Assembly: GCA_025716815.1 (NCBI GenBank)
Contig: JAIXMN010000014.1
Span: forward strand, 62,001-126,000
Length of the DNA stretch: 64,000 nt
Source of the DNA: Dichotomocladium elegans
Taxonomy: Eukaryota; Mucoromycota; Mucoromycetes; Mucorales; Lichtheimiaceae
Reading direction: 5' to 3'
The position numbers and the translations under genes are program-made. The notes beneath the pieces are model-generated. The model searched no databases. It was not told the DNA's origin and was given only the letters and a program-made list of their open reading frames with translations. Positions 11,128 to 21,444 of the stretch are shown one piece after another (within the stretch, counting starts at the first letter, position 1; each line of letters starts with the position of its first letter).

Positions 11128-13705
11128 TTACTTTCGTCTACCGATCTTGAACCCGAGTAATTTCTTGGCGGTGCCTTGGAAGCCGGTGGAATGTCTCGAG
11201 TCGCCGTCATAGAACGAATCGTCGTCATCCCCATGGAAGCTCCGCGGGTACCGTGACATGTAGGCTTCATGGTTTCCCAGCGAAGGAGGTCGTGATTCGG
11301 TATTGGGACTGGAAAGATTCGAATTGGATGTGCTGCTAAAGATACTGTCTCTTGGCGGTGTGGCCGGCACGTCCAGCTCGGTCACAACGCCGCTCATATT
11401 TCGTTCTAGCGTCTCAAACGCCGACGTGAAGGTGAAGACACGGTCGCGGATGTGGACCTCAATTTTTATCTCTGTCTGTCCAAAGAACATCTTGATCGAC
11501 ATGAAGATGGGTTCACCCTTTTGGACCCCGGTAAACTTGGGCATCTTGATTGGGAAGCGGGCTACTTTGAACACCTGCGGGTGCGTTGTAAGACGCGGGA
11601 CCGCGCCATCGCCGTCATAGGCAAAGAGATCTAATATTGCTAGAGTGATGAATACCCTTCTCCCAACCACCCTCGTTGTTCTTTTTTTTTTTTCTCAAAA
11701 TAGCAGAGACTGCTGCCGCTGCTGCTGGACTTACCCGTGTCGGTGTCGTTCGGATAAGCAATCATGAAATTCTTGGAAACACATTCGTCCACTTTAACTC
11801 GCTGGCCCTTTTGGACATAGACGCTGAAGCGCTGCTTGCAGAACAGTCTGCCTCCATCGCCCGCAATACAGTTCTCCTGAGGATCTTGGCGAGGGTCAAA
11901 GACCATTCGGGTCTCGACGCCGTAGGTGCGGCGCGACACCCGCTCGGTCACCATGCGCGGATTTAGACCAAAATACACAGCGCCTCGCACAACAGCGAGC
12001 TCTCCACGCGGAGGGACGCCAATGAAGCCGACGCGACGGGAGAACTCGTCGATCACTCGTCGGCGCAAATATTCCGACTGCCCAAAGCCACCGACCAAAA
12101 AGATCGCATCTAACCGTACTTGCGACTGGCGCACCTGCGCATCGATCAGATCAAGGACCTTTTGCACAACCGGCTCGAAAACATGTTCGCATAGATCTTC
12201 CGCTGTGATGCGCAGGTTCCCGTCCTCAATGCCGTTCGAAGGATCGTCCATATTAGCAAGGCCTAAGGTGGCCGGAAGTAGGAGAAACTGGTCTTCGTCT
12301 CCCTCAAATTGGGGCTAAAAGAGAGCGTGGAAAAAGGGGGGCGCGATGATTAGGAAGGCAAGCAAAGTAAGGGAAACAAAAATAAGACAGATTAAGGGGG
12401 AAGAATAGTGAATCTATGGGAGACAAAAAAAAAAAAGAAGAGACATCTTGGAGATAAAAGTGTACTGGGCTACGGATGGAGAGAAACGAGAGGAACGGGA
12501 GGGGCAGCACTATTAATGAGACAATTTACCTTAATGGCCTCGACAAAGTTTTCCATCATGGCCTCCATGGCAGACTCGCTGATTCTACCCAGTCCATAGA
12601 AGCGGTTCTTGAGATATTCACGCATCTGAAGATCCAAAAAGGTCGAGCCGCACGAGCCTCCCTGACCCTTTGTCACTTCTCTCAATGCCCTCCTGCCGCT
12701 CGAATCGTCGATTTCAAAGACAATCAAATCCACAGTGCCACCTATGTTTCGATGTCAATCGATGCCGTCAGTCCAAGCCCTGAGAAGTCCAAACTCCCCT
12801 CCCCCGCTCCTGGGAATCCCCGTTTTACCGCCAGCATCGCAAATCATAAAACGTTGACCATGTCCAAGATTGAACTGCTCGCACTTTTTTTCACAATACA
12901 GAGCTGCAGCCTCGGGCTCGCTAATGAGCATGAGTCGGTCTGGGTGATCGTATCGATTGATCAGTCCCGCACGAATAGCTGCTTCACGCATCGTTGCCTT
13001 GGCCTGGTCACTCCACATGGCCGGGACCGTCAAGCAATATCTAAACTTGGATTGGTCATAGTTCGATGCAAAGCTGCGCTGCAGCTCGCTGCAAATGTGC
13101 GTATGGAACGCTTCAAGGTAGTGCGAGATAGAATCCAAAGCCGTCAAGCCATTGGGCAGCGGCGGGAGATCCAGGTTTTCATCAAGGTGCAGCTTAAAGC
13201 GAGAAAGCAAATGGTCGTTGCCACGCCTTGCTGCCAGTCGCCGTGCCTCTTGACCCCATGCTGTCATTCTGTTCGATCCTTGTGGATAAAATGCAAGCGT
13301 GGGCGTTTTAGGATACGGGTTCGTTTGTCGCGGCCTGATATGTGTATTTGTGTATGTGTATGTGTGTGATTGCATTTTATTTTGTTCGGAGGGAGGGGGG
13401 TTTTTTGGAGAGGTGTTAATCAAGTCCCCTCAAGCACGCAGCAGAGCAAATTGTGCGTCTGATATAGTCATTTTCTTTTCTCTCTCACCATCGAGTTATA
13501 TCAAACACTTCTTCGCTATTGTCTCTGGTGAAGGAGTAGCAGCAACCGGAGAACGTCGTCCCAAAATCTTCGTAATATTTTTTACAGTCTTGTAAGTTTC
13601 CCAGGCGTCTGACGCCAAAGCAACGGTTGTCACTGCAGTGCACTCACCGATACCAATCACATAGGAATATTCGGACAAATCAAATGTCCTGGAATCGTAG
13701 GTCAT
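11128..13705 (-). CDS. HSPA12-like Hsp70 family protein
   Basis: Atypical Hsp70 with an actin-like ATPase core, probably cytosolic; no client or pathway can be read from the sequence. Six exons (13648-13705, 13489-13567, 12829-13334, 12530-12741, 11735-12314, 11128-11639) join to 1947 nt, exactly 649 codons with stop. Motifs across joints: phosphate-1 GIDFGTTFSGCCYSF, then FDITRWPRQTNPYPKTPTLA, RYCLTVPAMWSDQAK, ICDAGGGTVDLIVFEID (phosphate-2), and LDAIFLVGGFGQSEYLRRRV (adenosine motif). These, with the CGSTFLD segment, are typical of HSPA12A/B and the expanded fungal relatives. The classical substrate-binding domain and EEVD tail are absent. Instead there is a short beta-rich tail (PRLTTHPQVFKVARFPIKMP), a Ser-rich linker and a basic end (KKLLGFKIGRRK). 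The start is the first ATG, 19 codons before the glycine motif. Confidence 0.92.
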
Positions 13706-14065
13706 CGTCTACTAAAAAGTGTAAAGGGCGAGAAAGAGAGAAAGAAAGAAGGAAGAGGACGAGAGGGACAGAGAGACGCAAATCCAAAGACTGAGGAGTT
13801 GAAAAAGAAGAGAAACGCAATATAAAAAATAGGGAAAGAAAAACACAAAATGGGCAGCGATTATAAAAAAAAGGGGGGGTGGTTGGAGGTGAGTGTGGAG
13901 GAGGAAGGGCGTGTAGGAGGCAGGAACGAGCTCTCTCTTTTTATGTCAAGAGTTGTACGAGATGTCAAGTAAACAAGCATTTAGGGCCGATTTGGTGCCA
14001 TTGGCTATTTCCGAGAATAAATAAAATAGCAGTGCGCGGTATCTTTGTATTACTACCTCAGTCTT
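13706..14065. other. Divergent promoter region Hsp70 / RSM22
   Basis: 360 bp with long purine-rich (GA, AAAG) stretches on the plus strand at 13728-13860 and a G run at 13872-13880. It serves both divergent genes. No heat-shock element array was obvious to me. Confidence 0.4.
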
Positions 14066-16038
14066 ATGCCTCACCTTCGCAATAAGTTTGTTCAGCTAGC
14101 GAGACCTGTGCTCACGCGCCGCCGTTGGCATTCGACCGAAAAGGCTATATTTCTCGATCAGAAGCAATTGGAGGCTTTGGAACATCTCGAGTAAAACCTA
14201 AATCTCCCAATCTTTATTATAACGACTTGGATTTAATTAAGCGTTTTTTGTTCGCTGTGCATCGGCGTGGTGTAGATCGGTCCCATGGTCAGAAGTTCCA
14301 ACGTCTTCAGAGCCTGTTGTACGCCGATCTGCTGCAGCCGAGTATGGACGAAAAAGAATTGGCGCTGTTCAGCTCCCCAAAACACTCATTCAAGGCGCTG
14401 CGGAAATCATACAAGGTATGTGTGCTTCAGCAGAAATTAACCAAGGCGGACCCCCCAAAAAAAAAAAAGAGAGGGAGGAAAAATCGGTTGCATCGCGCTC
14501 AATGCTTTCATTGTCACTAATCCTAGCGAGCGACAAGAAGCTCATTCGGACTGATGCCCTTCGGCTGTACGAATCCCTAAGATCCACCTCGCGGATAATC
14601 AATGCTGACGATGAGAAACCAAATTCGGAACCGCACACCTTAACCTATGGCCCGCGAGAATCAGTTGCCTACATGGCTGGGCTGCTCCCTACAGCATACG
14701 CAGCCACAGCCAATGTTCTGAATGAGTTATCCCAGCGGATATCGGATTTCAAACCGAGAACAATGATGGATTTCGGAACCGGTCCGGGCACAGCACTTTG
14801 GTATGGGAGGCGGGAGAGAGTCAATGATGATAGGTCTCAATGAAGGTTTATAATATTCTAGGGCGGCCCACGAGGTCTACGGCGAATTTGAACATTGCGT
14901 AGGCGTAGATCTCTCAGACGATATGCTGACAATTGCGGAACAATTGAAAGGTAACACATATATAAAGTTGCATGCTCGCAGTGGCGATATTGTGGGTGTC
15001 TAATATCAGCATTTTTTTAGCTAGCGTCGCTCCTCGGTCCTCCATTGAGTTCAAACGGTATCTTTCGTGGAAATCCGAGGTAAGAAAGACAGAGAAGGGA
15101 GGTGAGGGGATGCAGGTCGCTAACTATATCAAAAGGCACAGAAGCCTGACTTGGTAGTCTGTGCGTTCACTTTAGGTGATATTTCGTCTGCTGCATTACA
15201 AAAATCCATCGTTGGACAACTTTGGGACATGACGGGTGATACTCTGGTAGGTGAATGACCCATACAAAGAAAAGAAACAGAAAGGATATTAAAGGGAACA
15301 TGTATTCAGGTGTTGATCGATCGAGGTACACCGATTGGCTTCTCCAATATTGCGCGTGCTCGACAACATATTCTCGACACAACCAAGGATATGCATGTGG
15401 TTGCGCCGGTAAGTGGTTGCCATGGAATGTGTACTTTTGGGAATGTGTATGAACGATCAAGGAGTCATAGTGTCCGCATGACAAGCCCTGCCCCCTTCTC
15501 TTTTCCCCCAATGCAAAGCCGGACAAGTTATGGTGCCATTTCTCTCAACGCGTACAACGACCGTCTTTCCTGGTAAGAACGTCTTTTTCTCCTAAGTATC
15601 ATAGCGGTAACATCCCCCCTTTTTTTATCCCCCAACAGATGAAAACTAAACACTCAAAATCAAACGTCGAAGATGCTAAATATGCATATGTCGTTCTCCG
15701 ACATGGTTCTCGGCCGGCAATGAAGGAACAACCGGACTACGCATCTGAAGCATACACGTGGCCGCGGCTGGTACAGGCTCCCATCAAGCGACATGGTCAT
15801 GTCGTGATGGACGTGTGCACAAAGGAAGGCAAGTTTTATAGGACATGCCCGATAAATCTTCAGGGTTTTATTGATATGATCAATAGGAGAAATCCAGCGG
15901 ATGATCGTACCTAAATCACAAGGCAAAATACCCTATCGAGATGCTCGTAAAGTTGCATGGGGTGATTTGTTCCCTCATCCTCCAAAGAACAAGGCAACAA
16001 CTCGCATGTCTGAAGGCATTGTGCAGGGGACAAGTTAA
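14066..16038 (+). CDS. RSM22: RSM22/METTL17-like mitochondrial ribosome assembly methyltransferase-like protein
   Basis: Mitochondrial SAM-fold protein needed for small-subunit mitoribosome assembly. A basic N-terminus (MPHLRNKFVQLARPVLTRRR) looks like a mitochondrial presequence. Later exons encode the helical region SFKALRKSYK, the SAM-binding motif MMDFGTGPGTALW, a second strand HCVGVDLSDDMLTIAEQLKG, DLVVCAFTLGDISS, VLIDRGTPIGFSNIARARQH, the cysteine motif CPHDKPCPLLF (about 15464-15500) and the C-terminal VPKSQGKIPYRDARKVAWGD. These are hallmark blocks of RSM22. An intron at 15829-15886 uses a GC donor (GCAAGT) and joins KEG to EIQRMIVPKS. The early exon structure is uncertain: after EALEHLE the frame meets TAA at about 14191, and the next open frame (14125-14420) is shifted, so a joint or a real frameshift lies there. 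The stop is at 16036-16038. Confidence 0.88.
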
Positions 16039-16064
16039 CTTTTCGTCTGTCATATTCATACGAT

Positions 16065-17085
16065 TTACACCGGCTTTGTACTATCGAAAATCTGTCGTCG
16101 GAGATCGTCTATAAGGAAAACTAGCAATTATTTATCTGTGTATTTGCGTGTAAAAAAAGGGACATACCATATTCGGCCTCATTTAATTTTGAAAATTTAA
16201 TAAGATTATTTTCTGGAAAGTGATCAAATAAGTAGGATTCAGTAATGGAGAGTTGTGCACTCTGCTGTGCTAGTTTTCCAAAGACGGTCCTGTCTGTTCG
16301 ATAACTGCGATACGCTAAGTTACATCTCTGATCCATCGAGCCAATGAGTTAGTTACTTACAGTCGGTAGGCCTCCTTGTGGGGACAGTGCTTGTCCACCA
16401 GCCCGTCCAACACAATACGCTTGAAGATATTTTTGAGGTAGTGGAGAACATGGAAGATATAATCTTGGTGAGGTCGCCAAGTTGGGAACTGCTGTGTGAT
16501 GGAGAGGTTGCCCTGGGTATCGACCAACGGATGGAACATCTCGGTCAAGAAGGTGATTGAGGGAGGATGATTCGGGTAGCTTTCGGGAATCGTCATTCGA
16601 AACTTGAAGACACCCGATCGATAATATCCTTTATGTACAAACACAACACCATACCATACTAGATGGATCCGTCAGCCTTCCTCTAACAACAAAGGGAGGG
16701 ATGATCGTGTGGCTCTTTTACTACCGTTCAAGTTGTCATAGGATGGGATGACATAGACCCCTAGTGGGCAGTGGGCCGGGTTCCGCAGATTGATGCTATA
16801 ATACAGCATATGAGTTTTCGTTGCTGTGCCTTCGGGCATAATAGTAGAGCGTCGCAATGTCTTACAATTCCGTCATCAACTCATATCGTTTAAAGTACTC
16901 GTTCGTCAGCCTAGGTCCACTACTTTCAGAATCTCCATTTTCGTCGAGTGTCTGTGGGAATTCGGGGACGGATGGTGACAGTGGTGATCGGCCTTGTGAT
17001 GGAGTGCGACCAATAAGGCGTCGGAGCTGAAAGAGAGTAAGCGTCCTGTCGGCTGGTGGACGATCAATATACTTACATTGTTCAT
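16065..17085 (-). CDS. AKTIP/FTS-like ubiquitin-conjugating enzyme variant
   Basis: E2-like (UEV) protein of the AKTIP/Fused-toes type; in animals AKTIP joins Hook and FHIP proteins in dynein-linked endosome transport. Five or six small exons: 17077-17085 (MNN), 16866-17026 (LRRLIGRTPSQG, then TNEYFKRYELMTE), then INLRNPAHCPLGVYVIPSYD, WYGVVFVHKGYYRSGVFKFR, TIPESYPNHPPSITFLTEMF, HPLVDTQGNLSITQQFPTW, HVLHYLKNIFKRIVL, YRTDRTVFGKLAQQSAQLS, and a last exon ending RRQIFDSTKPV with TAA at 16065-16067. The catalytic HPN-Cys region of true E2s is replaced by FHPLVDTQGNLS, so no active-site cysteine is seen. The stop is only 26 bp from the RSM22 stop on the other strand. A frame-compatible longer N-terminus may exist upstream (see findings). 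Confidence 0.85.
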
Positions 17086-20000
17086 GAAAGTCGGGCGAGA
17101 AGAAGCTGAGAGGAGGAGGCTGGGGGGGGGAGGCAGGAAATCTGGGAGTGAGCGGAGCGGGCCGTTAAATGCAACAGCGCAGCATGCCCCAATAAGATAG
17201 CCCTCGATCGTCCTGTCTCCATCCGTATCTCAGATGTCCCAAATATGCATACGCCTGCCGGTAGACTTTCAGCACAGAAGGATGGTGGGCATTGTTTATA
17301 GACACTGCATTTTGCTAATACCACGCAAATTATCTCAGTATGCGGATACGCCAAAGGACAAAAAAATTACATTAAGCTCACCATCCTGCGTAGCTCCTGT
17401 TTCAGCTTCATGTTCTCTCCCAGCATTGGTCCCACCTCCATCATGCGTGCCATCGTGTGGCTGTCGGTGGTTCCTGAAACCGGGAAATAGGCACAAAACG
17501 CGATCTAAAGCCCACTAAGCCCGTCTGCGTCGACAAAATCCCGTGTAGGATCATTCACCGCCCTTCGTCTGTTGGGAAGCTAAAAATCCACTAGTTGCCA
17601 AAACTAGAGCACAACAGAGAACGTTATGCAAATTAGCTATAGGAAGATAAAGTGGAAAGAGGAAAGGGAGCATTCGTTCCTGCTCTCCTGGCTTTGGTGT
17701 ACTCATCTAGATGATCTGCGGCTCGTTATACACTGTTTTCCCAAATTGAAGTCGCGTTTTGATTAGAATTATTCACGCGTGATTACAAAGTAAACGTCGC
17801 ATAAAAAAACTTCCATCTCTGAATATATAATCTCGAGGATATCGATGCGCCTATTTTCCATCCTATTTGTATGGATTCAATCCTATTGAACAGTTTTTGG
17901 GTCGGTTGTGAAGAGCAAAGTAAAATGCAATAGGTTCTTGAAAGCGAGACACTGATGATCCGAATCAGTAAAGCATCAAATAGCTTAAATTTGAGCGATT
18001 TCGAAGGGTTCGTCTCTCATTTTTATAGGTGTCTAGTGAACTGTCCTAATGGGGGGGGGAAACTATGATCCGACTTGTGATAATTCTACAGAGTCCATCA
18101 CGGTATGTAAATGAATATGGATACGTTAAAAAATGAGAGGAAAACAGTGAATATGAGAGGATATCGGATCGCACATTCCTTGGGTCATGCTGAAGGCTTG
18201 TTGAGGTATACATACCATTACTCCTATATGCAATGATGCAGTGTTGATGGGCCTCGGATAAAACGAAGAAGTAGACTCTATAACTATGACTCATGGATGG
18301 TCACTCATCTGATTGTAGAGAACAAGTCATCAGCGAAACATATGAGAAAGAGCTTTGTCATGCTGTGAGATTTTTGTGGAGTGTATGTTGTTTATCATTG
18401 GTAATTAGTGTATATTGCGTACGTATGAGACAACAAGTTTAATGCAGTAGCGCTTTTAATAAGCAGCCCGTGGCGCACAACAAGACAAAATCTCTTGCTG
18501 CCTTGTAATCAAACAAAGCCATTTCGTCTGTCTCATTCTGATAAATTGGATTTCCCCTGATGCAATGGGCTGCAGGTGAGTCAGCGCCTGTGTGTATCTT
18601 GATCATCATGAGAACAATATGAAAAAATCAAAAAGGCCGTTAAATTCGTCTGCCACAAACCGTGGTCTGATAAACAAGAAGCGTTGTAAAGTAGCAGTGA
18701 TGAGAGTCATAGATGTCAGCCTTCTGAGGGAGGATATCTGATGCGTCACGATAGTTGTTTCAGCATTGTGAATCACATGGATGACTAGTTTCTCGTAAAT
18801 AATAGAGATTTTGAGTGAACTATTTCTTCTTTATCAAAGCCATCCTTGGTCTCTCTCTCCCAGGGGTTATCTGGTACAAGTTTCTATATGTACTTGCTTG
18901 TTATTCGAATCTAACACCTTCTGTCCTTTTTACGTTGACCAATCATACCCTTACTTGATGAGTCATTGTAGAGAGGTCAGAACGGAATCGCATCATCCGG
19001 CGGGGCCGCGGTTTGGCTGCGTTCGGGTAGGGCCTCCCCCTCTATTTTTGCCAGTGCCTGTCCCTGTTCTCGCTTCGGCATTGTTTCCACCCAGGAAACT
19101 TCCTTTTTTCGCTGTCGTCTTCCTTTTCCCCGCGCTCACCGGGTGTAATTTGCCGATCCCCATCGTTTCCCGGTTTTGTGCCCGCCATTGTGCCCCCAAT
19201 GTGCCCCTGCCGTTGCTTCTGGCGCTCGTTCGTGCTTTGTCTCTGCCATCGCGTCGCTGATGCTTCTGGCGTTGCCTATCCTTGCTCTTGGCGCTGCTCC
19301 TGGCACACCACCAACCTATTCACCATGGTATTGCCATGCCACACCTGCATACTCCTGCTCTGAGCCGGGATAGTAAGTCAAAATGCAAAGGAGATGTTTT
19401 CCGATGACTGAAGCAGTTTTTTCTACCACTTGATACGACAATTTCATATAATTTTATGTTACATTTTTTGTGTTTTGAACAACGTTGTTTTATCTTGTAT
19501 ACGAAATTTATTTTGGAAAATAAAGTACATACTGTATGAGTGACTAATGGCTCACCTTTAACGATAGCAACAGCCAGCATCAAAAGCCATATCACTCAAC
19601 AACCACAGTCGTAGCACATGCGTTGCCATAAGAGGCACATCTCTTTTTTGTCATACGTACCCAAGCTTTCCAGAATAACACACCGTTGTCACTGGTGCTG
19701 CTCACAATAAGGGTGTGCCAATTTCCAATCTGAGAAGAGCGCGGGAGAGGACGTGTCTTTCTCGATGTGGTTTATAAGTTTGTTCGTGGGATAGAGGATA
19801 ACAGCCCTATCGTGCATTTATTGACTTTCTAGTATGTAATAAACATTCGCCGCACCAGCAAAAAACGGCGAGCCAGTAAAAGCAGCAAGACTGTTACAGC
19901 AGTACCATGACCCGAGAGGTAGTACATTTCGATACCGTAAAGTACGATTCATTAGTCACATTCCGGTGTCACTCTCGAAACCGGTGCCAATCGAAATCTG

Positions 20001-21444
20001 CATGCCATTTACACGTGCGCACACACACAGCTTCCATAGCACCGTAAAATGCGATATATATATCGTGGACCACATTGAATTTATCGAGGCGATAGGGCGA
20101 GTTGGTATGGGAGCAAGACCCTCCCTTCCGTACAGATCAGGGAAGGCATCCTTCTCTTCTTTGATACTATTTGCGTTCGCAAAACGTAAAATAACAGGAA
20201 GGCAAGTCCAGTTTAGGTTGATTTAAACGCGTTGGTTCCCCCGGACTGCCGGCTTCGGTTTATGACAATAATACCGCACTAGAAACAGTACTCGTCCATA
20301 AGGTTCTACCACAACCAGAACATCTCGGTATGCATTGCGATATCCACAAACAAGGTATACAGCACAATGCATGTAAAAAAACAATCAGATGGGATGGTAC
20401 AGTAATTATTTTTTTACATAAGATGAAACAAACAAGCAGCCCAGGACGGGAGGATTATTGCATTTACTACTCATTAAAGAAGTCCGATATACTAAAGATT
20501 GACAAAAGTAATTAAAAGCGCAGAAGGATGTGGTATATCTATGACGATTGAACAATGAGCGCAGGATTCTAAGCAAAGAAGGATCGATAATCCGCTGGGC
20601 CTTTGTGATGCATCGCCTGAACATTGTTAACTTTATCGACCCCTACCTACGGAAAGCTAATCTGAAAGTGATCATGGATTATATAAAGAGAGCAATCGCA
20701 TAGCAATGGTAACGTAGAATAGATATAGGAGTGGCATATGAAATCGTGTGTGCGCGAAAACTTAAGCTCTTCATTGTTTGCATATTATGATATCGAAGGC
20801 GTTTTACCTAATGTCCTCCTCCGTCTTCTGAAGCAACGCTCAGCACAGGCAGTGCGCTATATAGTCGATTTTGGATGCTACGCGCAGATCTAAAAAGAAA
20901 GATTAAAGCTGACGTCTGTTCCCTGGAGATCATTGAAATACGTAGAAATGGTTAAAGGCGTGTACGCACTACTCCCATATCTGGCATGGAAATCCTCTGC
21001 AGATGTTCCGCCTCATTCGCGACCTACAGCACCAATCTGTTTTAATCAAAAGCGGGAGTTGCCGCACTTTGATAATGGGTAAACGCCGGATAGCTTTTTG
21101 AAGTGTTTAAGTAACCCTTCATCTTCAAAATGAACCCCCTATAATTTGTTGGTACGGCTCATTGCAACTGCCAGGAAACGAGTATCACATTGCGTTTAAC
21201 TATTCTTTTTTCTGCGCCCTTCCCCTCAGTGTAACAGGAGAAAATTTGCATGTAATGTTAGCCCTTGCCTGTATGCCTCCTCTTCCTCCTCCTCCTCCTG
21301 TCCAAGTAGAGCAATGCGTTGGGGGGGGGGGAATTTTGGAAGACAGCGCTGCAACGCGCCAACGCGAAATTTTCATTTCTTAACAAGGCACACGAAACAT
21401 TTATTAATACTCAGCAGCTCTTTATCAAATACAACAGTCGTCCA
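17086..21444. other. Gene-poor intergenic region
   Basis: About 4.3 kb. Positions 17382-17706 contain minus-strand coding-like exons (see findings). The rest (17.7-21.4 kb) is A/T-rich with short ORFs on both strands and no recognisable family, apart from a GC-rich, internally repetitive island near 18985-19375. The promoter of the kinesin gene should lie at the right end, where a CCTCCT tract (21278-21300) and a G run (21320-21331) occur. Confidence 0.45.

Noticed and set aside
12476..13369. 297-codon plus-strand ORF
   Set aside because: It lies opposite the Hsp70 ATPase exons and crosses their introns; the minus strand carries all the conserved motifs.
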